Shown here: positions 49,252-60,381 of the stretch, piece after piece | How positions within the stretch are numbered: the stretch's first letter is position 1 | Layout of the letters: each line of letters begins with the position of its first letter | Origin: VXYL01 sp965243175 | GTDB lineage: Bacteria > Pseudomonadota > Gammaproteobacteria > Pseudomonadales > Azotimanducaceae | DNA: 64,000 nt | Reading direction: 5' to 3' | Assembly (NCBI GenBank): GCA_965243175.1 | Contig: OZ251532.1 | Span: 930,001-994,000, forward strand | The notes under the pieces: generated by a model | Told to the model about the DNA's origin: nothing | The model's database searches: none | The model's input: only the letters and a program-made list of their open reading frames with translations | Translations under genes and position numbers: made by a program

Positions 49252-50604
49252 ATGGAGCGCCCCATCGAGAATCCCATGAAGAACGCATCCACCAAGGCTC
49301 GGCAACTGACCGACAAGCGGAAGGCGGAACTCAGCGCTCTTGAGTCGCTGCCTGACGATCAAATCGACACAAGCGATGTTCCAGAGGTTCGCGACTGGTC
49401 GGATGCTCGCCGTGGCGTGTTCCATCGGCCCGTGAAGTCGTCCAAGCCGCTGACCGCCCGTTTCCTTGCCCTCCTCGTCTGCGGAATGGCCGTCGCGTCG
49501 CTGACGGGCTGCTCCGCGGAAGAGGGCATTGGCGAGCACGACACCGCGGCAGTGGTCGAACCGGGTCCCAGCGACGCGCTGCCGCCCGAGACCATCGAGT
49601 GGAAGCTGGTCACCACGTGGCCGAAGAATCTGCCAGCGTTGGGCACCGCGCCCGAACGTCTGGCCAAGAACGTGGAGGCCATGTCTGGTGGGCGGTTCAA
49701 GATCAGCGTGTACGCGGCGGGCGAGCTCGTGCCGGCGTTCGAGGTCTTTGATACGGTTGCGCAGGGGACGGCGGAGATGGGGCATGGGGCGGCGTACTAC
49801 TGGCGGGGGAAGATGGCGATGGCGCCGGTGTTCGCTACCGTGCCGTTCGGGATGAACGCGCAGGAGACGAACGGTTGGCTGCACCACGGGGGCGGGTTGG
49901 AACTGTGGCGGGAACTCTATGCGCCGTTCGGCGTCGTGCCGTTCGCGGCTGGCAATACGGGTACGCAGATGGCGGGCTGGTTCAACAAGGAGATCAACTC
50001 CGTCGCGGATGTGGAAGGCTTGAAGATGCGCATTCCGGGGTTCGGCGGGGAGATCTTCCAGCGCGCGGGTGGGGCTGCGGTGGCGTTGCCGGGGTCGGAA
50101 ATCTTCACGTCTTTGCAGACTGGGGTGATCGATGCCACGGAGTGGGTCGGGCCGTACAACGACATCGCCTTCGGCTTGCAGGAAATCGCCGAGTTCTACT
50201 ACTACCCGGGGTGGCACGAGCCGAACGCGACGTTGGAAGCCATCGTCAACGCCGAAGCATGGGCCAGCTTGCCGGGCGACTTGCGGGCGATTCTGGAAAC
50301 GGCGTGCCGTGCCAGCAACCAGGACATGCTCGACGAGTTCACCGCCCGCAACGCCGCAGCGCTCAAGGCGCTGGTGGAAGAGCATGGCGTGAAGGTCCGC
50401 GCCCTGCCGGAGGACGTGCTGGCGCGGTTCGCGGAGCTCTCCTTGGCGGTGCTCGAAGAAGCGGCCGGGGAGGACGAACTGAACCGCCGCATCCTCGATT
50501 CCTACCAGACCTTCCTAGACGACGTGCGCGGCTACCACGCGATTTCCGAGCAGGCGTTCGTCAACGCCCGAGGTGTACTGGCGGAGCAGATGGCGCGTCC
50601 GTAG
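49252..50604 (+). CDS. BrnA N-terminal fragment fused in frame to a DctP-type TRAP solute-binding lipoprotein
   Basis: A 450-codon frame. Residues 9-62 copy the toxin-binding half of BrnA up to RPVK. They are followed at once by a lipoprotein signal (RFLALLVCGMAVASLTGC, C87) and a DctP-family TRAP substrate-binding domain (~108-445: KLVTTWPKNLPALGTAPERL, FKISVYAAGELVPAFEV, LPGSEIFTSLQTGVIDATEW). AAGGAGG precedes the ATG at 49252. A GTG at 49432, inside the last shared codons, would start DctP with an ideal signal peptide and may be its true start. TRAP membrane subunits are not next to it. As a full fusion, export would be blocked by the BrnA part. Confidence 0.85.
   Translation: MERPIENPMKNASTKARQLTDKRKAELSALESLPDDQIDTSDVPEVRDWSDARRGVFHRPVKSSKPLTARFLALLVCGMAVASLTGCSAEEGIGEHDTAAVVEPGPSDALPPETIEWKLVTTWPKNLPALGTAPERLAKNVEAMSGGRFKISVYAAGELVPAFEVFDTVAQGTAEMGHGAAYYWRGKMAMAPVFATVPFGMNAQETNGWLHHGGGLELWRELYAPFGVVPFAAGNTGTQMAGWFNKEINSVADVEGLKMRIPGFGGEIFQRAGGAAVALPGSEIFTSLQTGVIDATEWVGPYNDIAFGLQEIAEFYYYPGWHEPNATLEAIVNAEAWASLPGDLRAILETACRASNQDMLDEFTARNAAALKALVEEHGVKVRALPEDVLARFAELSLAVLEEAAGEDELNRRILDSYQTFLDDVRGYHAISEQAFVNARGVLAEQMARP
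49276..49437 (+). repeat. Direct repeat copy B (brnA 5' half, at dctP)
   Basis: Second copy of the 162-base brnA 5' sequence (144 of 162 bases identical to 47344-47505). The sequence diverges exactly where the DctP signal peptide begins, so the repeat edge marks a recombination junction. Confidence 0.85.
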
Positions 50605-50686
50605 ACGCGGGCCAGGCACCCGGCGAGGCCATGCGGCTGCCGTTGCGTGTAGAATAGCGCCCTCCACCGAAGTACATGGAAATCGG

Positions 50687-53359
<2,673 letters not shown>

Positions 53360-53383
53360 TCGGCAACCGCAAGCGCGACGATG

Positions 53384-53436
53384 CTGGGAGCGCAGGCGTC
53401 TCGCCTGCAGGCGGGCGGGGACGCCCGCGTTCCCAG
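53384..53436. repeat. 53-bp imperfect palindrome, dispersed-repeat type
   Basis: CTGGGAGCGCAGGCGTC (53384-53400) pairs with GACGCCCGCGTTCCCAG (53420-53436) with two mismatches, and the loop holds a second palindrome CGCCTGCAGGCG. It fills the gap between acnA and the thiolase gene, which converge, so it may also end transcription. Similar CTGGGARCGCRGGCGTC palindromes occur in many genomes; that comparison is from memory. Confidence 0.7.
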
Positions 53437-53468
53437 GGTTCAATCGCCAAGGATTTTCGTACACTCCA

Positions 53469-54602
53469 TCACGGCGCGACGTTGCCCATCACGATGCAGC
53501 CGCTGGCCGCGAACATGCCGCCAACGCCCAGGCAAACGGAAATCTCCGCGCCTTCCACTTGCGCCGGGGCCGTCCCGCGCATCTGCCGCACGCTTTCCTG
53601 CAGCGCGTACATGCCGTACATGCCGGAGTGCATGTAGGAGAGTCCGCCGCCGTTGGTGTTCAACGGCAGCTTGGCGCCGGGGCGCGTATTGCCGTCTTCG
53701 ATGAACGCCGCCGCTTCGCCGCGTTCGCAGAAGCCGAGGTCTTCCAAGCCCCAGATCGGCAGATGGGCGAAGGCGTCGTAGACCATCAGATGATCCACGT
53801 CGCCGTGGCTGATGCCGGACGTTCGGAACGCTTCCGAACCGGCGATGCGGAACGCCTGCGAACTCGTGAGGTCCTTCATCTGGCTGATCATCGGCGATTC
53901 CACGCTCTCGCCGCTGCCGAGGATGTAGACGGGCTTGTTCGGGAAGTCCCTGGCGCGTTCGGCGCTGGTGAGAATCAGCGCGCCGCCGCCATCGGTGACC
54001 AGGCAGCACTCGAAAAGATGGAAGGGGTAGGCGATCAACCGCGAGTTCATCACGTCCTGCACGGTGATCGGATCGCGGAACGAAGCGCGCGGGTTCAGGC
54101 CCGCCCATTCGCGCTGCACCACCGCCACCATCGCCAGTTGTTCGTGGGTCATGCCGTACTGCTTCATGTAGCGCAGCACGCCGATGGTGAACATGGTGGT
54201 CGGCCCCATCGGGCCATAGGGCATCTCGAACTGCGCTGGCAGGGAAGCGCGGCCTCCCCCGCCTCCGCCACGCCCAACGCCGGAGCGCCCGCTCTCGCCG
54301 TGGGTGACCAGGATCGTATCCGCGTAGCCAGCTTCGATGGCCGCCACGGCGTGCCGCACGTGCAGCATGAACGAGCAGCCGCCGACCGAACTGCCATCCA
54401 CCCAGCGCGGCGCGATGCCGAGGTAGTGGGCGATGGCGACGGGCGATTCGCCAGCGGTGGCAACACCGTCGATGTCCTTGGCTTTAAGCCCGGCATCCGC
54501 GAGCGTGTTCAGCGCCGCGTCCGCATGGAGTTGGATTTGGCTGAGATGGGGAATCTTGCCGAGTTCAGTGGTCTCGGCGGCACCGACGATGGCAACGGTC
54601 AC
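53469..54602 (-). CDS. Thiolase-like protein (SCP-x/acetyl-CoA acetyltransferase family)
   Basis: A 377-residue thiolase-fold protein: AAETTELGKIPHLSQIQLHA, GVATAGESPVAIAHYLG, SSVGGCSFMLHVRHAVAAIE with the candidate nucleophilic Cys, CCLVTDGGGALILTSAERA and LNTNGGGLSYMHSGMYGMY. The layout matches the SCP2-thiolase/PaaJ-like group that works with a DUF35 subunit. It probably cleaves or forms 3-ketoacyl-CoA from branched or steroid-type substrates. The DUF35 gene lies 55 bases upstream in the same direction. Confidence 0.88.
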   Translation of the reverse strand: MTVAIVGAAETTELGKIPHLSQIQLHADAALNTLADAGLKAKDIDGVATAGESPVAIAHYLGIAPRWVDGSSVGGCSFMLHVRHAVAAIEAGYADTILVTHGESGRSGVGRGGGGGGRASLPAQFEMPYGPMGPTTMFTIGVLRYMKQYGMTHEQLAMVAVVQREWAGLNPRASFRDPITVQDVMNSRLIAYPFHLFECCLVTDGGGALILTSAERARDFPNKPVYILGSGESVESPMISQMKDLTSSQAFRIAGSEAFRTSGISHGDVDHLMVYDAFAHLPIWGLEDLGFCERGEAAAFIEDGNTRPGAKLPLNTNGGGLSYMHSGMYGMYALQESVRQMRGTAPAQVEGAEISVCLGVGGMFAASGCIVMGNVAP

Positions 54603-54657
54603 AGCGTGTTCTTCTCCAAGTTGGCCAAATTGCCCAGATTGCCCGAAACGGCCCGGC

Positions 54658-55077
54658 TCAAGCGGCGTTGGCCGGGCGGAAGAGCGGGATGGCGATGTCG
54701 CCGTTCTCCTCGAACGTGACGATCAGCGGCATGTCCAGCACCAGCGCTTCCGGCGTCTGCTCGCAACCAACGATGTTGCTCATCATCGTCGGCCCCTCTT
54801 CGAGCCGCACCAGCGCGATCGCGTAGGGCGAATCGAAGGACGGATGCGGGCGCTGGTTGATGACGTAGCTCAAGAGCGTGGCCTTGCCGCTCGCCGTGAA
54901 TACCTCCACGTTGCGCGAACTGCACGCCGGGCACAGCGGACGCGGCGGGAAATAGATCTCGCCGCAGTCCTTGCAGCGTTGCAGGCGCAGTTCCCCCGCC
55001 ATCGTGCCGTCCCAGAAATGCTGGGTCTCCGGCGTGGGCTGCGGCAGCGGCCTAGGCCGCCTGGCACTCTCGGCCAT
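54658..55077 (-). CDS. DUF35 zinc-ribbon/OB-fold protein, thiolase partner
   Basis: A 139-residue protein with a rubredoxin-like zinc ribbon (CKDCGEIYFPPRPLCPAC, four Cys) followed by an OB-fold (SGKATLLSYVINQRPHPSF, YAIALVRLEEGPTMMSNIVG). These proteins bind acyl-CoA and form complexes with SCP-x-type thiolases. Here it is encoded immediately upstream of one, so a shared complex is expected. Confidence 0.92.
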   Translation of the reverse strand: MAESARRPRPLPQPTPETQHFWDGTMAGELRLQRCKDCGEIYFPPRPLCPACSSRNVEVFTASGKATLLSYVINQRPHPSFDSPYAIALVRLEEGPTMMSNIVGCEQTPEALVLDMPLIVTFEENGDIAIPLFRPANAA

Positions 55078-55273
55078 TGCGTACTCCTAACAAAGCCGTT
55101 GCGCCGCACCTTCGGCGGCACGAACGGGCGTGGAAGCGAACGAAGCAGCGCGAGCATAGCGGATTCGTCGAGCCAGTGCTGCCGTTCGTCGTAGCCGCCA
55201 CGAGGTGGAGGCCGGCTTGCGCGAAGACGCATAGGCCGTTCCTCGCCATCGATTGTCGAGTTAGGATGGTTCG

Positions 55274-55750
55274 ATGGCCGAGGACACCACGCTGACCGCC
55301 ATGTCGACGCCGACGCGCAGAACTTCCTCGTCTCCCGTTGCCGAAGGGCAAGCGGGAGTCCGCCTAGACCGCTGGCTCTGCGCCGCCCGCTTCTTCAAGA
55401 CCCGCAGCCTCGCCAAGACCGCCATCGACGGCGGCAAGGTGCGGCTGAACGGCAATCGCGCTAAGGCGGCCAAGGAGGTGGCCGTGGGCGACACGCTCAC
55501 GGTATCGCGCGGCGAGACAATGCAGACGGTGCTCGTCACCGGCCTCGCCGAACGCCGCGGCAGCGCCACCGTCGCCGCCACGCTGTACGCGGAGACCGAG
55601 GACTCCATCCAGCAGCGCGAAGAAGCCCGCACCATGCGCACCATCGAACGCGCCAGCCTGACCCCGCCCCGCAACCGGCCCGGCAAACGCGCCAGGCGAC
55701 AGCTCATCGCTGCGAAGACGGACGCGGGGTGGATCGAGGAGGATGGCTAG
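55274..55750 (+). CDS. hslR: S4-domain RNA-binding protein, heat-shock protein 15
   Basis: A 158-residue protein with an S4 RNA-binding domain: VRLDRWLCAARFFKTRSLAK, then IDGGKVRLNGNRAKAAKEV and GDTLTVSRG, and a basic C-terminal tail (PPRNRPGKRARRQL) as in Hsp15. Hsp15 binds the 50S subunit carrying nascent chains after abortive translation and helps recycle it. The ATG at 55274 follows AGGATGG; the ATG at 55301 would remove the non-conserved leader. Confidence 0.9.
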   Translation: MAEDTTLTAMSTPTRRTSSSPVAEGQAGVRLDRWLCAARFFKTRSLAKTAIDGGKVRLNGNRAKAAKEVAVGDTLTVSRGETMQTVLVTGLAERRGSATVAATLYAETEDSIQQREEARTMRTIERASLTPPRNRPGKRARRQLIAAKTDAGWIEEDG

Positions 55751-55844
55751 AGGCGTCTCGTCCTGTCCGCAACGGTAGCCGCCCATCGGCCACCGTCCCT
55801 GTCGGCACAAGCATCGGAACCAAGGCCGGTGCTATGCTCCAAGC

Positions 55845-58724
55845 ATGGCGCACCGTCCACCCCTCGCCACGCTCGGGGTCGTTGCCTCGAGATCGCCTTG
55901 GCTCTACCACCGAATCACGCGCACGGCCACCGCCATCGCGCTCGATGCTCTCGACCAGGGCGTCGTGACGATTGAGGGTGTTCCAGGGCGCGGTTGCGTG
56001 TCGCTCTCGTTCGAAGAAATCGACGATGTCATCGAAGCCAGATCATGGTTTGGCGCACGTCTGACGATTCGCAGCTTGGGCGGCCTCAAGTATTCGATCG
56101 CCGGCCTTCCTCGACACGGCGCCGCAGGCGTAGTTGCAGCGCTTCGGAGCGAAGCTGATCGGCTCGCTCGAAAACTCGACCGCCAGATTCTCGAACGCGA
56201 GATGCAGGCCCAGAGCGGGCTCTCCGGCGACCATTATCTGCGCTACGCCAAAGGAGAGGAACTGCGGCACCAAATCGAGCAGACGATAGCTGCCGCCCGT
56301 TCGCGGATCGTGCGGAGGCATCTGGGCGGGGAGGCGCTCCAAGCCCTTGACGCCCTCGGTGCGCTCGAAGCCGCCACGGACTTCGAATCCGAGCGGGCGA
56401 GCGCGAATCGTCGGTTCGTGTCTGCCGCTGTTCCCGCCGTCAGGCGGGCGATGGACGAGTCATCCGCACATGCGCCAACCGACGAACAGGCGGCGGCGAT
56501 TGCAACCGACGAGGAGACCACGCTGGTACTCGCTGGCGCGGGTACGGGCAAGACCGCCGTGATCACAGGCAAGATCGCTCACCTCGTCCGCAACTGCGGC
56601 GTGCTGCCAGAGCAGATCCTTGTGCTTGCCTACAATCGAAAAGCTGCGGAGGAGATTCGCATCCGCACCGGAGACGATCTTTCGGCGTGCGAAATCAGCA
56701 CCTTTCACGCATTCGGACGCCGACTCATTAGCCGAGATTCGGTTGCGCCGACTATCTCGCGGATGGCGACCGACCAGCATTTCCGTAGCCAGCAGCTTGA
56801 TGGAATCCTCGACGAGATGTTCACCAGAGGCCGCGATGCGCGCCAGCTGCTGAACTTTGTTGCGTACCACGGGCAGCCCTATCGTTCGCCGTTCGATTTC
56901 GACAACCTCTCCGAGTATAGCAGCTACACGCGCAGCATCGAGTTGCGGACGTTGAGCGGCGATCTGGTCAAGAGCTACGAAGAGCTGGTGATCGCCAACT
57001 TCCTCGCACTCAACGGCATCACGGCAAGGTACGAAGCGCCGTATCCTGTGCGTACGGCGGATTCTCGACACCGACAGTATGAGCCGGATTTCTACTTGCC
57101 AGACAACGACATCTACATTGAGCACTTCGCCCTCGACAGGAGCGGCAAGGCACCTTGGCCGGGGTACGACGATGGCGTTGACTGGAAGCGCGACATCCAT
57201 CGCCAATATGGTACGCGACTGATCGAAACATTCAGCTGGCAGCAAACGGCTGGCAGCCTGCTGCCCGAACTTGAGCGACGCCTCCGCGAACACGGAGTGC
57301 GCTTCGATTACACGTCCGCGGAGAGCCTGCTCAAGAACCTGCGGGACACTGTCGTCTCATGGCTTGCTCAGCTTCTCGCCACGTTTCTCAGCTTGGTCAA
57401 GACGGCTGGCCTCACCATGCGCGAGCTACGTGAGCGAGCCGCAGCGCTTCCAGTGGTGAGTTCACTGCGGGGCAGTGCGTTTCTCGATCTCTTCGAGCGC
57501 GTCTGGAGTCGCTACGAGGATCTCCTCAAGGAAGAGAACGCGATTGACTTCGACGATTTGATCAATCGTGCGACAGAGATCGTGGGGGCTGGCCTCTGGC
57601 AATCGCCGTACCGCTATGTGCTAGTGGACGAGTTTCAGGACATCTCGGCCGGACGCTTGGCCTTGCTCAAGGCGCTCAAGGGGCCGGATGTCGCCTACTT
57701 CCTTGTCGGCGACGACTGGCAGTCGATCTACCGATTCGCCGGCAGCGATGTCGGTCTCGTGTCCTCTTGCGGCGATCATCTTGGTTTCGTGAAGCAGCAG
57801 GAGTTGGGCCGGACGTTCCGTTACGGGGAGTCCATTGCCCGGCCTTCCAGCGCTTTCGTCCAGCGCAATCCTGCGCAGATTCGGCGTGTGCTCAAAGGTA
57901 GGGAACCGAAAGCCGAGGACGGTGTGACGATCATTGCCGCAGTGCGAGCGGCGGACGGCGCCAAGAGAGCGCTGGCAGACGTCGCAGCCCGTGTCCCACC
58001 GGGTCAGGAGGCGACGGTGCTGGTGCTGGGACGCTATCGGAGCAGCGTGAATGACATGAGGTCCCTCTCGCCTCGGCCTGGAATCCGCGTAGAGACCAGC
58101 ACTGTTCATAGTGCAAAGGGACGGGAAGCCGACTACACCGTCGTTCTCGATCTGATCGAAGGGCGTCTCGGATTCCCCTCGACAAAGGAGGATGATCCAC
58201 TGCTGAGCCTCGTTCTGAGCGGCTCGAGTTCGTTCCCGCACGCGGAGGAACGCCGCCTGTTCTACGTTGCGATGACTAGGGCGCGTCGCCAAGTGTACTT
58301 GGTCGCAGACGCGGCCAATCCGTCGGTGTTCGTACGCGAGCTGCTCCGGGAGCAGCCGGATATTCGCCGCCTCGGTGGACTCGTCGACGACGATGCGCCG
58401 CCCTGCCCGCGTTGCGGCGGTCGGTTGGTGGTATCGCAAACTGGAAGGACGCGACGCTGCGTCAACCATCCGCTCTGCGATTACCGTGCGCCCCGCTGCG
58501 ACGTCTGTAGAAGCGGCTACATCATCGTCACCGACGGGTGTGCCAAGTGTTCCAACAACGGATGTGCTGGCGGAGCGCGCGCCTGCCCCCGATGCAAGAT
58601 CGGCGTATTGCAGCGGCGCTCGAGCCGGTTTGGCGAGTTCTGGGGCTGCTCGGAGTACCACGCGGAACCGCCCTGCCGCTACACGCAAGACGCCGGGCAT
58701 TCGTCTGGGCCGGGGGCTGCGTGA
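55845..58724 (+). CDS. HelD-like UvrD-family helicase with embedded nuclease-like segment and C-terminal zinc ribbon
   Basis: A 959-residue SF1 helicase of the helicase IV type. The N-terminal ~200 residues are the PH-like/coiled region. Motif I is LAGAGTGKTAVI, motif II YVLVDEFQDIS, motif III VGDDWQSIYRFAGSD, motif V TVHSAKGREADYTVV and motif VI FYVAMTRARR. Between motifs I and II lies YEELVIANFLALNGITARYE...YEPDFYLPDNDIYIEHF, the PD-(D/E)XK-like insert known from helicase IV, with the usual Lys replaced. The last ~110 residues have several CxxC pairs (CPRCGG, CDVCRSG, CPRCKIG) like topoisomerase I zinc ribbons. Likely role is DNA repair or recombination. Confidence 0.9.
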   Translation: MAHRPPLATLGVVASRSPWLYHRITRTATAIALDALDQGVVTIEGVPGRGCVSLSFEEIDDVIEARSWFGARLTIRSLGGLKYSIAGLPRHGAAGVVAALRSEADRLARKLDRQILEREMQAQSGLSGDHYLRYAKGEELRHQIEQTIAAARSRIVRRHLGGEALQALDALGALEAATDFESERASANRRFVSAAVPAVRRAMDESSAHAPTDEQAAAIATDEETTLVLAGAGTGKTAVITGKIAHLVRNCGVLPEQILVLAYNRKAAEEIRIRTGDDLSACEISTFHAFGRRLISRDSVAPTISRMATDQHFRSQQLDGILDEMFTRGRDARQLLNFVAYHGQPYRSPFDFDNLSEYSSYTRSIELRTLSGDLVKSYEELVIANFLALNGITARYEAPYPVRTADSRHRQYEPDFYLPDNDIYIEHFALDRSGKAPWPGYDDGVDWKRDIHRQYGTRLIETFSWQQTAGSLLPELERRLREHGVRFDYTSAESLLKNLRDTVVSWLAQLLATFLSLVKTAGLTMRELRERAAALPVVSSLRGSAFLDLFERVWSRYEDLLKEENAIDFDDLINRATEIVGAGLWQSPYRYVLVDEFQDISAGRLALLKALKGPDVAYFLVGDDWQSIYRFAGSDVGLVSSCGDHLGFVKQQELGRTFRYGESIARPSSAFVQRNPAQIRRVLKGREPKAEDGVTIIAAVRAADGAKRALADVAARVPPGQEATVLVLGRYRSSVNDMRSLSPRPGIRVETSTVHSAKGREADYTVVLDLIEGRLGFPSTKEDDPLLSLVLSGSSSFPHAEERRLFYVAMTRARRQVYLVADAANPSVFVRELLREQPDIRRLGGLVDDDAPPCPRCGGRLVVSQTGRTRRCVNHPLCDYRAPRCDVCRSGYIIVTDGCAKCSNNGCAGGARACPRCKIGVLQRRSSRFGEFWGCSEYHAEPPCRYTQDAGHSSGPGAA

Positions 58725-58758
58725 TTATGCCTAGACGACGACATCCGAGGCGGAGCTC

Positions 58759-59877
58759 TCAGATCCTGCCCTTCTGCAAATCCAACCGCCCCCGGGCCAA
58801 GTTCAACCGCAGCACATCGCTTGCGCCCTCCGCCAAGCGCATCGCACGAACCCGTCGGTACAGATCTTCCAAAGGATGGCCGGTTTGCAGGGCCGCGCCG
58901 CCGACCAGCTGAATCGCGGTGTCCACGATTTCGCCGATGCCTTCGGTGGCGAAGACTTTGGCGGCTATGCCTTCGTTGACGATGTTTTCGCCGGCGTCGC
59001 CTAGGCGGGCGGTGCGGTAGACCATGCTGCGCATGGCGTAGGCGCGGATGCGCATGTCGGCGTAGCGTAGGCGGACGCCTTCGCGGCTGCCCAAGGGGGC
59101 GCCGCTGCGGTGGGGGGCTTGGATGTGGGCGGTTGCGAAGTCGATTACCCAGCGGGCTAGGCCGGCGGATTCGGCGGCGAAGGCTAGGCGGGTGTCGCCG
59201 ATTTGCCGCAGGGCGCGGGGGAGGCCTTCGCCGGGTTTGCCGATGATGTGGCCTACTGGAACGCGCACGTTTTGGAAGGAGATGGCGGCGTGGTGGGTGC
59301 CGTCCATCGAACCGAATACGCGGTCCACGGCGACGCCTGGCGAATCGCGGTCGATGACCACCATTGCCGGGCCGTGGCCTTCCACTTCCACCAGCGTGTT
59401 GATGAAGTCCGCGCTTGCTCCGCCGGTGACGTAGGACTTGCGGCCCGTGACCAGAAGCCAATCGCCGTCCAAGCGGCCCCAGGTGGCGCGTTCCGCGTCG
59501 TCCGGTTCGGTGAAGCCGAAAGCGCCGCGCTTTTCGCCGGCGAGCACGGCCGCCAGATGTGTGCTCCGAAGCGGTTCCGCGGCGCCGCCGAGCACGCCTG
59601 GGCCGGGGCCGAAGATGCCGCCGAGGTGGCTGACGTTGTGGGCGCCGAGGGTGTCGCGGACGACCGTTAGCGCCAACAACGAGGCGCCGCTGCCGCCGAA
59701 CTCCTTCGGTTGGGTCATGGCGAATACGCCGGCGGACTTGGATGCCGTTCGCACATGTTCCGCGCGGGTTTCCGGTTGCAGAGCGGTGTCGTCGCGCAAC
59801 GGCACCAACGTGTCCCGCGCCAACGCTTCCACGCGCTCGCGGAGTGCCACCAAGTCTGGCGAAAGCTGTTCTGGCAT
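58759..59877 (-). CDS. Acyl-CoA dehydrogenase family protein
   Basis: A 372-residue flavoprotein: FAMTQPKEFGGSGASLLALT, GAFGFTEPDDAERATWGRLD (the FAD/substrate loop), VTGRKSYVTGGASADFINTL and the C-terminal RRVRAMRLAEGASDVLRLNL with Glu in the catalytic-base position. It oxidises an acyl-CoA at the alpha-beta bond. It is transcribed after the small membrane protein gene (41-base gap) and converges with the HelD-like gene. Confidence 0.93.
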   Translation of the reverse strand: MPEQLSPDLVALRERVEALARDTLVPLRDDTALQPETRAEHVRTASKSAGVFAMTQPKEFGGSGASLLALTVVRDTLGAHNVSHLGGIFGPGPGVLGGAAEPLRSTHLAAVLAGEKRGAFGFTEPDDAERATWGRLDGDWLLVTGRKSYVTGGASADFINTLVEVEGHGPAMVVIDRDSPGVAVDRVFGSMDGTHHAAISFQNVRVPVGHIIGKPGEGLPRALRQIGDTRLAFAAESAGLARWVIDFATAHIQAPHRSGAPLGSREGVRLRYADMRIRAYAMRSMVYRTARLGDAGENIVNEGIAAKVFATEGIGEIVDTAIQLVGGAALQTGHPLEDLYRRVRAMRLAEGASDVLRLNLARGRLDLQKGRI

Positions 59878-59918
59878 GAGTTACGTCCTCGTCGTCATGG
59901 GGTTGAAGCCGTTGGGCA

Positions 59919-60305
59919 TCACAGAAGGGGCGGCACCACCGCCAGCACGGCGACTAAAGCCAGCAGCAGGGCGGCGGTCAGCAAACCGTAGTAGATCCAC
60001 GATTCGCGGCGAGCGTTGCGCTCCACCAGGTCTTGGATGCCGGCTTCGCCCCGGGCGGCCACCGAAGACGCCAGCCGATAGCGGGTGATGCCGTCGCCAC
60101 GGCCCGGCAGCTTCACGAACAGTTCCGGGGTCTGGTCGAGAATCCGCACCGTGTCGTACATCGCCACGCCGGACTCGCGGCCCAGGTAGGCTGGCGAGAG
60201 CCCCTTCTTCGGCGTCTTCTGAAAGCAATCGACGATGGCGAGAATGCGCTGCGTCTTGCCGCGGAAGCGGAACGTCCACGCCGTGAGGATGCCAACGGCC
60301 ATCAC
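59919..60305 (-). CDS. Hypothetical small membrane protein
   Basis: A 128-residue protein. The middle (ILAIVDCFQKTPKKGLSPAY, then GVAMYDTVRILDQTPELFVK and GDGITRYRL) could be a winged-helix-like fold. The C-terminus is a membrane segment (YYGLLTAALLLALVAVLAVV). I recognise no family. It sits between cmoB and the acyl-CoA dehydrogenase gene on the same strand and may be cotranscribed with either. The start at 60305 or the next ATG at 60302 are equivalent. Confidence 0.6.
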   Translation of the reverse strand: MMAVGILTAWTFRFRGKTQRILAIVDCFQKTPKKGLSPAYLGRESGVAMYDTVRILDQTPELFVKLPGRGDGITRYRLASSVAARGEAGIQDLVERNARRESWIYYGLLTAALLLALVAVLAVVPPLL

Positions 60306-60381
60306 TGTGCCCTTGCGTGATTCCGGCCGGCGCTCGGCGCAGCGGCCAGTGCGCGGGAACCGAATGGCATCGCTTGCGGTT

